From assembly GCF_001661265.1 (NCBI RefSeq), contig NW_017567021.1, positions 124,001 to 188,000 of the forward strand: a DNA stretch of 64,000 bases. The letters run 5' to 3'. How positions within the stretch are numbered: the first letter of the stretch is position 1; the number at the start of each line of letters is the position of its first letter. The position numbers and the translations under genes were made by a program. The stretch is from Saitoella complicata NRRL Y-17804. Taxonomy: Eukaryota; Ascomycota; Saitoellomycetes; Saitoellales; Saitoellaceae. Under the pieces are notes generated by a model that saw only the letters and a list, made by a program, of their open reading frames with translations, did no database searches and was not told where the DNA came from. Shown here one piece after another: positions 29,373 to 39,767 of the stretch.

Positions 29373-30307
29373 TCAGAGCCCGCCAATACTCATCCTCCTC
29401 TTAGAGTTCGGCGTCATCCAGTTCTCGCGGTAAAACATCAACTCCTGGACACTCTCCTTAATATCATCCAACGCACGATGCGCTTCCGCCTTCTGTGCCG
29501 ACGCCGCCTTGAAGACCCTGTTTCGCAACAATCAGCACTCGTACCAGAAGTCACACTTCCACCATGTGGACGTAGTACGTACCTAGGCTCCCATCTCCTC
29601 GCCAACTCCTTCACGGTACTGACATCCACGATGCGATAGTGCAAGAACTCCACGACCTCCGGCATGTACTTGCTCAGAAACACGCGATCGGCGTGAACGC
29701 TGTTGCCGGCCAACAGGGCTTGACGTTGGGTTGGGACGTGGGATTTGATGTAGGCGAGGAGGGAATCGGAGGCGTGGGAGAGGGAGTGGGGGGAGTCAAG
29801 GACGGCGGCGGTGAGGCCAGACTGTATGAGCTGTGCGTTAGTACTGCAAGCAAAATGGAGAACCAGAAAGAGCCGGAGAGGGTTGATCCGTACCTTCCCA
29901 TGATGGTCCCGACACCACTCTCCCATCCCGTCCATCACCTCCTTCGACTGATTCACAATCATATGAAACCCCTTCTCATCAACAAAATTCAACTCCCCAT
30001 CCGTGATCAAACACGCGACCTCGATAATGGTATCACCACCATCGATGTCCAACCCAGTCATCTCAAGGTCGATCCAGACCAAGGGATCCTTTGGGGCGCC
30101 AGTGGCATCGCGGAGACAATTGGAAAACTTCTGCGTATTACCGTTGCTAGTCGACATGTTGTAATTGGGGGTACAGGTAGTGCTGGTGCTGGGGATGTGT
30201 ACGAGGGGATGGGACACGCAGGGTCTTATACGAGATGAGATCAGCGGACGACGGCCGTATGTGTAGGCGAGGTTGCGTGGGAAAAGGCTGAGCAGATGCC
30301 TGGACAT
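29373..30307 (-). CDS. REX2: Oligoribonuclease (3'-5' exonuclease, Rex2/Rexo2-like)
   Basis: Three exons on the minus strand (29894-30307, 29583-29830, 29373-29517) encode 268 residues. Intron 1 (63 nt) has a perfect TACTAAC branch point; intron 2 (65 nt) starts GTACGT and has CTGAT. DEDDh motifs appear in order: WIDLEMTGLD, the middle ANSVHADR-type segment (AGNSVHADRVFLSKYMPE), and HRALDDIKESVQEL formed only after splicing. The enzyme degrades 2-5 nt RNA fragments to mononucleotides. The first 50 residues are Arg/Ser/His-rich without acidic residues, fitting a mitochondrial targeting signal; an internal Met near residue 50 could give a cytosolic form. Confidence 0.92.
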
Positions 30308-31033
30308 GAGGTGAGATGAGATCAGCGTGGGGTTAGAATGCGTGCATGGGGTCGCATGACCAGGCGGTTACTTGACTATGGATGGGGAAGGCCGAGGAGA
30401 TTTGGAGGGTGACTCGTGATATATTTCATTGGAGTTCAGGTTTACGGCGCGGGAATGGTCAGGTGGTCCCTTATGGGAGCCTAGGGACGGACGGGGTTCA
30501 GGGGACGAGGTTGTCGTCGGGAAGGTCGTCGGCATCTCACTTCACACTCGAGAACATCATCGGGTTCTACCGCCCCACAGGTTATCTTTATATCAGATAT
30601 CTATCAAAAATATTTGCCCATACTCCATGTATCGTTTACCTCTTCGTGTGACTGTCCCATGTGGTGCCTCAAACTGCTTTCCACCTGACCACGGGCGCCG
30701 CACGAAATCCCTGAACCAGCCGCGCACACACACAAGCAGCACCGCCCGCCCTCCCTACAAAGCACTGCGCACTGCCCGCCCGCGCTCCCTCACTGCTACC
30801 ACCCACACACCGCTGCTCACCGCACACACACAGTAACTGCTACCCGCTACCCAAACAGAGAGAGCATAGCAGCAAGAAAAACACATTTGCACACCCAAGC
30901 TCGTAAGTCATCAGCGCACAAAAAAAAGGGAGATGAATGCGTTCTTCCCTGGCATTTTCTCGATGAATTGGCCCTTTTGGATGGGAGAGCTGACTGGAGT
31001 GGAGTAGAACTACTACACAAAACAACTACTACC
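30308..31033. promoter_or_regulatory. Divergent promoter, oligoribonuclease / HMG-box gene
   Basis: 726 bp without a gene. The HMG-box side (30720-30840) is C-rich with CACACA runs on the plus strand, typical of strong fungal promoters or 5' UTRs. No TATA box stands out. Confidence 0.45.
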
Positions 31034-31779
31034 ATGCCTAAGGAATCCAAGCCCCGTGCTGCGCGCAAGACCCCTGTTGCCAAGAAGGGTGCTAAGAAAG
31101 GTATTTCTTCCTGTTTGTTGTGGGACTGACGCGTTTTGGAGGGTGCAATGGGGAGGAACAGGGAAATGAGTGGCATACACGATGGGAATACGCGTTCTTT
31201 TCGGACTTTCGTGGGATGTAAGCGAGTGGAACGGGGAAGGGAGTCGGAGGGACGCGTTCGCTCGAGTGAATGCTCGGAGGCGTCCTCTTCCTCCCTGTTA
31301 TCTCTCGTGCGCACCTCCCTCTCCCCACGCGTCAACCCCCATAACATCCTCCACAACATCATTGTCACGAACTCTTTGCTGACCACATCAATTGAATAGA
31401 CCCCAACGCTCCCAAGCGCTCTCTCTCCGCATACATGTTCTTCGCTGCCGATAACCGCGATGTTGTCCGTACCGAGAACCCTGACGTTACTTTCGGTATG
31501 TTTTCCCACTCTTCCCTTTTACCTTGCTCCTGGCTCGACGAGCATGATCGTGTAAGGGGAGGAGCATGAAGGGATGAATGTATGAATATCAAGAACGGAC
31601 TCGCTAACGCTCGTCCTACAGGCCAAGTCGGCAAGATCCTCGGTGAGCGCTGGAACAGCCTCTCCGCAGAAGACAAGAAGCCATACGAGGCGAAGGCTGC
31701 CGCGGATAAGAAGCGGTATGAGCAGGCGAAGGCTGAGTATGCTGCCAGGCCTGCCGCGAGTGAGGAGGATGAGGAGTAA
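31034..31779 (+). CDS. NHP6: Nhp6-like single HMG-box chromatin protein
   Basis: Three exons (31034-31100, 31400-31495, 31622-31779) encode 106 residues. A Lys/Ala-rich start is followed by one HMG box (about residues 23-95): [20 protein letters not shown], then [27 protein letters not shown] and a [11 protein letters not shown] helix, ending in an acidic EEDEE tail. Nhp6 proteins bend DNA without sequence preference and assist FACT and transcription initiation. Both junctions keep family sequence intact. Intron 1 is 299 nt, several times the window norm; intron 2 is 126 nt. Codon bias is strong. Confidence 0.93.
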
Positions 31780-32307
31780 GCGGGAGTCTAAGACCTTTCG
31801 GTCGAGCTCGAGCTTGCTACGTAAGACAAAGAGGAGGATAGGGGGTGGGATATATATGGTCGTGTAATATGCTCGGTGGAAGTGGAAGAAGGTCAAGTTT
31901 TTCTCTTTATCTTTTTCAAATTTCTGTTTATTCTTAGGGCGGGGTAGGATCTATGGCCGGTTTTTTCAAAGCTCTTCAAGCAGCTTATGGGGGTCGGTTT
32001 GTCTGTTTCTCGTTCTTATCTTTCTGTCGTTCCTTTGCTTTTTCTGTTTGCTGTCTGTTTAATGGACTGTTGCAATTCTTTGTACTTCATGGTCTGGTCT
32101 GCAGGTGTTGGTCGTAGCCATGGTTGTAGTGTTTTCGATGACGAGCCTGACTGGTGACTGCATCGAGCAGCTCAAGGTGTGCAGAGTGAAGATGATTGAC
32201 GTCATCCGTTGGTGCGCGTGTGATCGTCGACCCCCCTCCATAAAACTGCTCTCTCCGCCTTCGAGGAGGAGCATACAACCCATAACAAATTCAGTTTTAC
32301 AATCAAG
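31780..32307. other. Intergenic region, HMG-box gene / mitochondrial protein gene
   Basis: 528 bp. The left half is T-rich 3' UTR-like sequence; the right half is the promoter of the next gene and contains a perfect CRE. No gene is visible. Confidence 0.5.
32197..32204. promoter_or_regulatory. CRE (TGACGTCA), promoter of 32308 gene
   Basis: A perfect palindromic CREB/Atf1 site at -111 to -104 relative to the ATG. This octamer occurs only twice in the window. Confidence 0.5.
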
Positions 32308-33205
32308 ATGCACATGCAAGCTATTCGTCGTACGCTCCTCTTGAACAGGGCTTCCTTGATCAGGGCTCCTATCGCTGTTAGGGGCTATGCCACCGGTATG
32401 TGCATACGAGCTATTGCCAGACTGTATACTGACGATGTCGTTTGTACGTAGGTTACGGTGACCCCACACCCAACACTCCCAACGAAACGGCTCAGAAGGG
32501 CTCTCAGGCCGAACACCCCGGGCCTCGTCCTGAGGAGGCGGACGAGCAGGGTGGCTCGACCTTTGGTGAGGAGGAGAGTTCGAGGGGAAAAGCGCAAGCT
32601 GGGGGCACGGACAAGAAGAGTGGTAGCAAGGAGAAGAAGTGAGTCATCTCTTTTTTGCATCGTGGAGAGGTTTTGAGGAGTGTATGATTAGTTTGAATTG
32701 AATGCTGATTTGTGTGAATGTAAGGTCCTCCACCGAGGAGAAGCCCACCGAGAAGAAGTCCACCGAGAAGAAGCCTAAGAAGTCCTCGAAGAAGAAGACT
32801 GAGTCGACAAACACCGAGACGACCGGAGCGGAAAAAGATAAGCACGGGAAACCCAAGACAGAGAAACAACCCGGCCAGCCCGCCCACGCGGCAAACCCCA
32901 AATCCGGTACCGGGTCCCCTAACCAAGGCTCCGTCGCGACTGGGTCCATCACTGACTCCTCTATCGGCGAATCTCTCCAACACAAGGACGACAACCAGTC
33001 TCTCGGCAAGGGTAAGGACACCACCGATCAGTTTGACAAGAAGGTAGAAGTTGCGTCGCATGAGCCGGGGGCACCGCAGGGGAGTGAGATGGTACAGGAT
33101 GCGTTGAAGGTGGGAACGAGTAGTGGGGATGGGTTGAGTGATACGGAGCAGAAGGTGAATAAGGACTTTTGGGCGGGGAGTGGGGGAAGGGATAAGGAGC
33201 CTTAA
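32308..33205 (+). CDS. Predicted mitochondrial low-complexity (LEA-like) protein
   Basis: Three exons (32308-32395, 32452-32638, 32725-33205) encode 251 residues. Introns are 56 nt (GTATGT, TACTGAC branch) and 86 nt (GTGAGT). The N-terminus (RRTLLLNRASLIRAPIAVRGYATG) is a basic, hydroxylated presequence ending in the RGYATG/YGDP pattern seen in many small fungal mitochondrial proteins. The rest is highly hydrophilic: Lys/Glu/Thr/Ser-rich repeats such as STEKKPKKSSKKK, then Gly/Ser/Asp/Gln-rich sequence, recalling LEA-type stress protectants. No catalytic motif is visible. The promoter CRE supports a stress role, but the function is unknown. Confidence 0.72.
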
Positions 33206-33693
33206 GCGAGCACAGTGAGCTTAAATCCGCATCATGGGGGAAGTGTAGGATATGTGTAGGTTAAGCAATTGGACTTGTGTGTTTATATCTATGCATGGCT
33301 GTGTGTTCACTGCTCAATGTACAATGTCTGTTCGATACCGTGAGAAATACCCAGGGTCTGTCTTAATGGGCTTGAATGCAGTAAAACTGAACCCGAAGAC
33401 TTGCGTATGATTTCAACCTACAGTACAAGTCGAGTCGGCTACATGACACTTTGGCACGGATGCTCATCTCAAGCAGATTTAAAGCAAATCCACTTATCAA
33501 GTTAACCTCGGCAAGGTTTCCCCGCGGATAGATTAAATCACTGCACATGTATGCGGGTGATTTCATACGTACGGCAGATTACGCGATAAGACGACCAAAA
33601 CGCGGAAGGACCAACTCACCACCGACACCCCAAACCCAGATCCACAAGTCGTCCTGGGTCTTGAGCTCCTCCTATAATCACGAGGACGAAAGG
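33206..33693. other. Intergenic region upstream of ATG11
   Basis: 488 bp with no recognisable gene. The frame of the next gene stays open for 49 codons before its ATG, but family comparison puts the start at 33694. Confidence 0.5.
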
Positions 33694-36600
33694 ATGCCGA
33701 CGGTATACGCAGCCCATACGGGCGCAACCCTGGGTACGAGGACCTTCGCCTCCTTGGATGCCGCGAAGGGGTGGATTACGAGCATGACGGGCATTGAGGC
33801 TAGGTTTCTGATATTGATGACGAATGGGGGGACGCAGGTTAAGGAAGCCGAGATACGGGTTGAGGGTGGAGCAGTGTACGTGTTTAACAGGTCGTGGTTG
33901 ACGCGGGGGATGGATGCCAGCGTGAGTTCACTCGAACTTGAGGAGGAGAAAGCGGAATCCCCGATGCCACCTCCGCCGACGCGGGGGGTTCCGATGGATG
34001 AGATTTTGCAGAGGAGGGCAGAGTGGGCGATGGCGTTGGCAGGTCGGTCGCGGGAGTTGCAGAGTGCGATTCGGAGGAAGGTTGGGGAGATTGGGGTGTT
34101 GCATGATGCGGTTGATGTTGCTATGACGAACCTTGAGTCGCATAGCGGGAGCGTTCGGGAGGCGTTTGGGGAAGTTGAGGGGGTTGTTGAGGAGGAGGTG
34201 AGAAGGCGGGAGGAGTTGTTGGAGGGGGTGGCAATGTTGGAGAAGATCGTGCTCCCTGTTAAGTTGGGAGGACGGACACTCAGGGATGTGCTTGACCCTG
34301 AGGGAAGAAGCTCCGAGGCCGTGACAGCTTTCGAGACAAATGCAAAAACGTTGAAGAACGACATCAAAGAGATCAAGGACATCGTGCAACAAATCGCAAC
34401 CGGAAGCTCATCCCTCTCCTCCACCGTCCAAACCTGGCGCACCGCAACCTCCTTGCAAGAATTCCTCACCGCATCAACCCACGCCTGCGAACAAGCCTCC
34501 CTCAACGGCACCCGTATCCGCACCGACTGCTGCTCCCTCTCCTCCTCTTCCCGCCCCGCATACGATGTCCAACGCATCTCACAACAACACGTACAAAACG
34601 ATGAACCCCGACTCATGCACGCACTCAACGCGCTCGTTGAGATACATGAGGAGTTGGTTGAGATTAGGGCACGGGATGTGAGGAAGGCGTTGGGGTGTTT
34701 GGGGGTGTTGAGTGGGGTGCAGAGTTTGGTTGCGGGGGTTGGGGGGAGGATGAAGGGGTTGGGGATTGAAGCGGGGGAAGAGGAGGCGGTTGTGGAGGGA
34801 CTGGTTAGGGGGATTGAAGTTTATGCGTATCTACTGCGGGGTCAGAGGAGGGAGATGGGAGAGTTGATGAAGGGGTATGAGAGTGCTTGGAGGGGGGTGA
34901 TGGAGGTTGTTGAGAGGGAGCCTGGGGTCGTGAGTAAGAAGGATGTTGAGGACTTTTTGCGGGCCATTCAGTCTGTTGGCGTGCTGCGGAGGGTTTACGA
35001 GGAGACAGCGTCGACCATTGCCTTACCCCAAGCAGCCCAAGCGCCAGCATTTACCTCCAGTACCCGGACAACCAAGTCAACCGCACCTGCGACAGCTCAA
35101 GGCCAAGGGGTGCAATCTCCCGAAGTTGAGGTACTCCGCCATGACAAAGCTCGCGTCGAAGAGAAACTCAAACACGCTGAATCACGTATACGGAACCTAG
35201 AGGATATCCTTCATCGACATATGCGCACTTCTAGGGATGTCTTTCATTCTGCTTCGATCACACCCACGGCCACACCCTCTCCCGGCCTCGAAGGCCTCGG
35301 TATTGGCCACAAGCGGAGTGTATCGATGCAAGGCCGTCCAGCTCTCCACTCTGCCCCACCTACGACAATGATGGTTGGTTCAACGTCGCCTTCGACTAGT
35401 CCAACCAGTGTGTGCATTCCTGCGATACCGACGAGTATGAGAAGGACTCCGAGCAGTCAGGAAGGCTCCCGCGAACTCTGTCTCCTAAAAGCCGAGCTCA
35501 CCGCGCAGAAAGAACAAATTCTCCGCCTTCAAGCCGAGAAATCAATCGCTGCGAAGAACCTCGATGCACATCAGGCTGTTGTTGAAAGCTTGAAGACTCT
35601 ACGACAACAGTTGCGGGCGAAGGAGGAGGAGGTGAGGGAGGTTATTGCTGTCAAGGGGGATCTGATGGCGAATTTGGAGGGTATGAGGGGGGAGTATGTA
35701 CGTGAGAAGAAGGACCTCGAGGGGCAGATTGATGAGCTGAGACGCAAGCTCGAGAGGGTTGAGGAAGAGGCGGATGAGGAGCATGAACGCCGTGTTGGGG
35801 CGGAGGAGCGTGTCCTGGAGATGGGGGGAGAGTTGGGGGAGGTGGAAAGGAGGTGGCAAGGGGTTGTTGATGAGCTCGAGGCGGCGAGGAAGGCTAATAT
35901 GGGCTTGGAGGACGAGCTTGGGAGGGTCAGAGGGGTGTGGGAGAGTGAGGTCGGGAGTGCGAGGGAGACGTTGGGGGTGTTGAGGGAGCAGTGTGCGGCG
36001 GAGCAGGCCGCCAAGAAAGGCTTAGAAGAGACGGCGCGAAGGATGAAGGTAGAGCATGAGGAGGCGGTACAGAAGCTCGAGGAGAAGATTGCGCACAATG
36101 AGCAATCGTCGAGAGCAGAAGAGGAGTCGAACTCCCTCCTACGCGAAACTTCACGCATCCTCGAAACACCCACCCTCCTCCAACCCTCGGATTTGGTTCA
36201 ACGTATCTCCGTACTAATCGAACAAAATCAACTTTTGCGGGCGGAGAAGGACCAGGTTGAGGGGAGGCTGGAACAACGAAGTTTGAAGGCGAGAGATCTG
36301 ACGCAGAGGTTGTATACGTATTCTGCGCGGTGTAGGGAGTTGTTGGAGATGGTCGAGAATATGGCGAACAAATCCTCCAGGAGTGGTAATGCCTCATCTG
36401 GGGCTGCTTCTACAAGTACTGGTGCCGGGGCTGCTGCTGGTGCTAGTTGTGGGGAGACTGTTGCAATTGGACCACTCCTCGTTCCTGGGCCCAGCCCAGA
36501 GGGACGGCCGACGACTCCGACTCCGGCACAAGCTAGGGTTATATATTGGATCGATGACACCTCTCTCGATGCAGAGAACGATGCCTACACCGCCTTCCTT

Positions 36601-37215
36601 ACCGAGATTCAGTCATTCGATCTTGACGCCTTTTCACACACCATCCTCACCCGTCTCAAAGATGCAGAGCATTTGGTGCGGAAGTGGCAGAGGGAGTGTA
36701 AGAGTTATCGCGAGAAGGCGAATGTCGCACAACGCGAAGCTGCGGGGAAGATCAGTGTCCGTGGTTTCAAGGAGGGGGATCTGGCGCTCTTCTTGCCTAC
36801 ACGGGATAACGTCGACAATTGGGCTCCCTTCACGGTTGGGTTTGGCGGAGGATGTTACTTCCTCCGTCCCCAACCCTCCGAAGGGCCTCTTTCTAGAAAT
36901 ATGGGGAGGAGGGAGTTCATGCTCGGACGGATCGTGGGTGTCGAGGAACGTGTTGTGGATTTGGGGAGGAGGCCGGAGGGGGAGGAGGGGGTGGTGTGGG
37001 ATGAGAAGGAGAATCCGTTTCGGCTTGGGGATGGGATGAGGTGGTTTTTCTGTGATGCTGTGGATGAGAGGAAGGGTGGGAACGGTGGGGCAATTGCGAA
37101 GAGTGTGGGAAAGAAGGAGGGGAGGGGAGTGGGTAAGAGTATTGTGGAGGAGAGGAAGACGAGTGGAGATGAGAGCCCGGGAATGGGGAAGTCGACATCC
37201 CCTGGTACGGCTTAG
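33694..37215 (+). CDS. ATG11: Autophagy-related protein 11 (selective autophagy scaffold)
   Basis: One open frame of 1,173 residues. The ATG at 33694 gives MPTVYAAHTGATLG, matching the ubiquitin-like start of Atg11; an in-frame ATG at 33547 would add 49 residues with no counterpart. Long coiled coils with heptad Glu/Lys/Leu/Arg content fill about residues 600-900. The C-terminus holds the claw region: FKEGDLALFLPTRD, WAPFTVGFGGGCYFL and RREFMLGRIVGVEERVVD. Atg11 binds cargo receptors and Atg1/Atg9 to start pexophagy, mitophagy and Cvt-type autophagy. A basic, Ser-rich tail follows the claw. No intron is needed. Confidence 0.93.
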   Translation: MPTVYAAHTGATLGTRTFASLDAAKGWITSMTGIEARFLILMTNGGTQVKEAEIRVEGGAVYVFNRSWLTRGMDASVSSLELEEEKAESPMPPPPTRGVPMDEILQRRAEWAMALAGRSRELQSAIRRKVGEIGVLHDAVDVAMTNLESHSGSVREAFGEVEGVVEEEVRRREELLEGVAMLEKIVLPVKLGGRTLRDVLDPEGRSSEAVTAFETNAKTLKNDIKEIKDIVQQIATGSSSLSSTVQTWRTATSLQEFLTASTHACEQASLNGTRIRTDCCSLSSSSRPAYDVQRISQQHVQNDEPRLMHALNALVEIHEELVEIRARDVRKALGCLGVLSGVQSLVAGVGGRMKGLGIEAGEEEAVVEGLVRGIEVYAYLLRGQRREMGELMKGYESAWRGVMEVVEREPGVVSKKDVEDFLRAIQSVGVLRRVYEETASTIALPQAAQAPAFTSSTRTTKSTAPATAQGQGVQSPEVEVLRHDKARVEEKLKHAESRIRNLEDILHRHMRTSRDVFHSASITPTATPSPGLEGLGIGHKRSVSMQGRPALHSAPPTTMMVGSTSPSTSPTSVCIPAIPTSMRRTPSSQEGSRELCLLKAELTAQKEQILRLQAEKSIAAKNLDAHQAVVESLKTLRQQLRAKEEEVREVIAVKGDLMANLEGMRGEYVREKKDLEGQIDELRRKLERVEEEADEEHERRVGAEERVLEMGGELGEVERRWQGVVDELEAARKANMGLEDELGRVRGVWESEVGSARETLGVLREQCAAEQAAKKGLEETARRMKVEHEEAVQKLEEKIAHNEQSSRAEEESNSLLRETSRILETPTLLQPSDLVQRISVLIEQNQLLRAEKDQVEGRLEQRSLKARDLTQRLYTYSARCRELLEMVENMANKSSRSGNASSGAASTSTGAGAAAGASCGETVAIGPLLVPGPSPEGRPTTPTPAQARVIYWIDDTSLDAENDAYTAFLTEIQSFDLDAFSHTILTRLKDAEHLVRKWQRECKSYREKANVAQREAAGKISVRGFKEGDLALFLPTRDNVDNWAPFTVGFGGGCYFLRPQPSEGPLSRNMGRREFMLGRIVGVEERVVDLGRRPEGEEGVVWDEKENPFRLGDGMRWFFCDAVDERKGGNGGAIAKSVGKKEGRGVGKSIVEERKTSGDESPGMGKSTSPGTA

Positions 37216-37527
37216 AGTAGTTACGTATACGGGGTGGAATACTGTCATTGCAATTGGATTGGATTGGTCATGGAAGGAAGGAGTTAACATTTTTATTGAT
37301 TGGTCTCTTGGTGATTTGGCATAGCATTGCACACTCTTTCCGTTACTATCCTGACTTTCTCCCGTATCACGCGCAATGACGAAGCGCGCTACACGCACCA
37401 AGCGCAACTGCAGGCAAGGATTGTGTTGAGTATGACGTAATGAGCACAACTGCCAGGTTAAGTACTCCTCACCGCCCGCCTCTTCCATCCCAGCATACAA
37501 CCCCAACCAAATACAACAAGAACAATA
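37216..37527. promoter_or_regulatory. ISH1/MSC1-like gene promoter with CRE-type site
   Basis: 312 bp. TGACGTAA at 37433-37440 (context ATGACGTAAT) lies at -95 to -88 from the ATG. In fission yeast ish1 is stress-induced through Atf1, which binds TGACGT cores, so the site is in a meaningful place. Confidence 0.5.
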
Positions 37528-39567
37528 ATGAAATACCAATCAATCGCCGGAGTAACCCTTCTCTCCCTTGCTGCTCTCCAAGTCCAGGCAGCCCAGTGGC
37601 CTTTCAAGTCAGACAAGCTCTACAACAAATGGCACGAGACCGAACTTGAGAAATGGCTTTCCGACCACGACATTCCATACCCTAAGGCAGCAGACCGCAA
37701 AGATCTTCAAGATCTCGTCTCCAAGAACTGGGAAGCCACAAAGTCGACCGCATACGAGACCTGGGATCAGAAGCGTCTTCAGGCATGGTTGGACGAGAAG
37801 AAGATCAAGTATGATGCCAAGGCGGATGTTACGGCATTGAAGAATACTGTCAAGGATAACTGGTACTACGCTTCTGACTCTATCGTTGAGAGCTGGGAGG
37901 ATGCGAAGGACTGGATCTTTGAGTCTTGGGGCGAGAGTCAGCTCAAGGCTTTCCTTGATCGTCATAACATCCCTAACCCCTCTCCCCGCTCCAGAGACTC
38001 TCTTCTCGCCGCCGCACGTGGAGCATATGAGTCTGTCGCGCAGGAGGCTGCATCGAACAAGAAGGCTGCGTCGTCCGCTGCCTCTTCGGCGGCTGAGGAT
38101 GTGAAGCATTCTCTTTGGTCTCCTGTTGACTGGGTTTACGACACCTGGACTGACTCTGACATCAAGGCTTGGTTCGATGCCCACGGCGTCCCTGTTCCTC
38201 AGGGCTCAAAACGTAACGATATGGTCGCCACTCTTCGTCGCCAGGCTTATTTGGCTAAGAAGGGTGTTGCTGGATACACGGATGAGGCAGCCTCTCGCTT
38301 GAAGGACGCGACTGACTACGCGGGTGATGTTGCGGGTTCCGTTACCTCTTTGGCGGGTGAGGCCGTGTCTTCGGCGTCTAGTGTTGCGTACGGAGCTGCC
38401 AGCTCTGCTTCCAGCGCTACCTCTGTTGTCGGCAAGTCCGCGTCTTCTGTCTCCGCCAAGGCCGCTGCTTCCGCCTCCTCCGCATCTCTCAAGGCTGCCG
38501 CCTCCGCTTCCTCCGCTTCGCTCAAGTTGAAGGCCTCCGCCTCTTCCGCCTCCGTCGCCGGTAAGGCCTCTGCTTCCTCTGCTTCCGCCGAGGGTGCCTC
38601 AGCCTACGGTGCCGCCACCTCCTCCGCCGGAAACTACTGGTCCCAGGCAACCGACGCCGCAGCGCAAAAGGGCCACGAAGCCTACGCCGCCATCGTCAAT
38701 GCATGGCCCGAGGTCCGTCTCCGTCGCTGGCTCCAGAACCGCGGCGTCCACGTCCCTGAGGGCGCGAGCAAGGAGGAGTTGGTCGAGAGCGTTAAGGTTA
38801 ATGCGCACAAGGTCGCTAAGAACACTGTTGGCGATGATGTCTTCGAGGGATGGAGTCGTGAGGAGTTGGGCGAGTGGTTGGAGAAGCAGGGTGTTAAGAC
38901 CCCCAAGAACGGCAAGAGAGACGAGTTGGTCAAGGCTGCGCAGGAGAACTATGATTCCGTCTCCGCGAAGGGTGGGAATGCGTATGCTTCTCTCACTTCT
39001 GCTGCCGCGGCTGCTACTGGCTACGTTTTCGACAAGTGGGATGAGAGTGATATCAAGAGCTACCTTGAGTCGTATGGCGTTGATGTTCCCGCGTCTGGAA
39101 ACAAGGACGAGTTGGTCAGGAGCGCCAATGAGAACTTGAGGGCGTGGAATGGTGAGGATGATTTCAACACCCACGGTACCTCCTCCTACCTCGCCGACCT
39201 CCAGGCGAAGCTCGGCGGTATCCTTGGATCCCTCAAGGGTCTCCTCGGTGGTGCCGCTGGCTCCGCATACGGCGCCGTTGACGACACCGCATCCTCCGCG
39301 TCCTCCGTCGCTGCTGCAGCTTCTGCTTCAGCTTCTTCCGCTGCGTCCGCTGCTTCTGCCAGTGGAAGCTCGTATGTGAGTGGTGCTTCTGCTTCCGTTT
39401 CGAGCGCTGCGTCGAAGGCTTCCAAGCAAGCACAGAAGGGTGCGGATTACGTTAAGGAGGAGGCGATTGTGGGGTCGCACAGGGTTAAGGAGGGAGTTCA
39501 GTATGCTACGGACAGGGTCGTTGAGGAGGGTGTTAGGGCTACGGACCGCGTGAGGGAGGAGTTGTAA
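37528..39567 (+). CDS. Ish1/Msc1-like stress protein of ER/nuclear envelope
   Basis: An intronless 679-residue protein. The N-terminal MKYQSIAGVTLLSLAALQVQA is a signal peptide. I count seven Ish1-type repeats, each of form W-x5-LxxWLxxxxIxxP-x8-L-x8-N: four before about residue 255 and three at about 385-545. Between them is an insert of nearly pure Ala/Ser (SASSAS-type, about 265-370), with a second Ala/Ser stretch near 590-640 before a Lys/Glu/Arg-rich amphipathic tail. S. pombe Ish1 sits at the nuclear envelope and is induced by starvation and osmotic stress; S. cerevisiae Msc1 acts in ER/nuclear-envelope membrane repair. Molecular activity is unknown. Codon bias suggests high expression. 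Confidence 0.87.
   Translation: MKYQSIAGVTLLSLAALQVQAAQWPFKSDKLYNKWHETELEKWLSDHDIPYPKAADRKDLQDLVSKNWEATKSTAYETWDQKRLQAWLDEKKIKYDAKADVTALKNTVKDNWYYASDSIVESWEDAKDWIFESWGESQLKAFLDRHNIPNPSPRSRDSLLAAARGAYESVAQEAASNKKAASSAASSAAEDVKHSLWSPVDWVYDTWTDSDIKAWFDAHGVPVPQGSKRNDMVATLRRQAYLAKKGVAGYTDEAASRLKDATDYAGDVAGSVTSLAGEAVSSASSVAYGAASSASSATSVVGKSASSVSAKAAASASSASLKAAASASSASLKLKASASSASVAGKASASSASAEGASAYGAATSSAGNYWSQATDAAAQKGHEAYAAIVNAWPEVRLRRWLQNRGVHVPEGASKEELVESVKVNAHKVAKNTVGDDVFEGWSREELGEWLEKQGVKTPKNGKRDELVKAAQENYDSVSAKGGNAYASLTSAAAAATGYVFDKWDESDIKSYLESYGVDVPASGNKDELVRSANENLRAWNGEDDFNTHGTSSYLADLQAKLGGILGSLKGLLGGAAGSAYGAVDDTASSASSVAAAASASASSAASAASASGSSYVSGASASVSSAASKASKQAQKGADYVKEEAIVGSHRVKEGVQYATDRVVEEGVRATDRVREEL
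38344..38640 (+). repeat. Ala/Ser-coding low-complexity insert in Ish1-like gene
   Basis: GCC/TCC/GCT/TCT codons alternate to encode repeated KAAASASSASL-like units between Ish1 repeats 4 and 5. Near-duplicate units suggest slippage or short tandem duplication. Confidence 0.75.
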
Positions 39568-39767
39568 AGTGCGAGCGAGCACTTGGAGTGAAGTGATGGG
39601 TAGATTGAGAGCTGGACTTTGCTGGCTCGAAAACTGTATGTTTTGGATGAATGAGTGCGTGGATTTGATACCTTTTTTGGGAGGAGTGTAGGTTAGTACT
39701 TCTGTCCTTTTTGTTGGGTCTTTCTGGTATAATACACTTATTTTCTACCGCTGAATGAGATGGAGCA

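Noticed and set aside
33547-33693. Upstream in-frame ATG extending Atg11 by 49 residues
   Set aside because: Atg11 proteins begin almost directly with the VYxAHTG strand; the extension is non-conserved and Lys/Arg/Pro-rich, so it is taken as 5' UTR.
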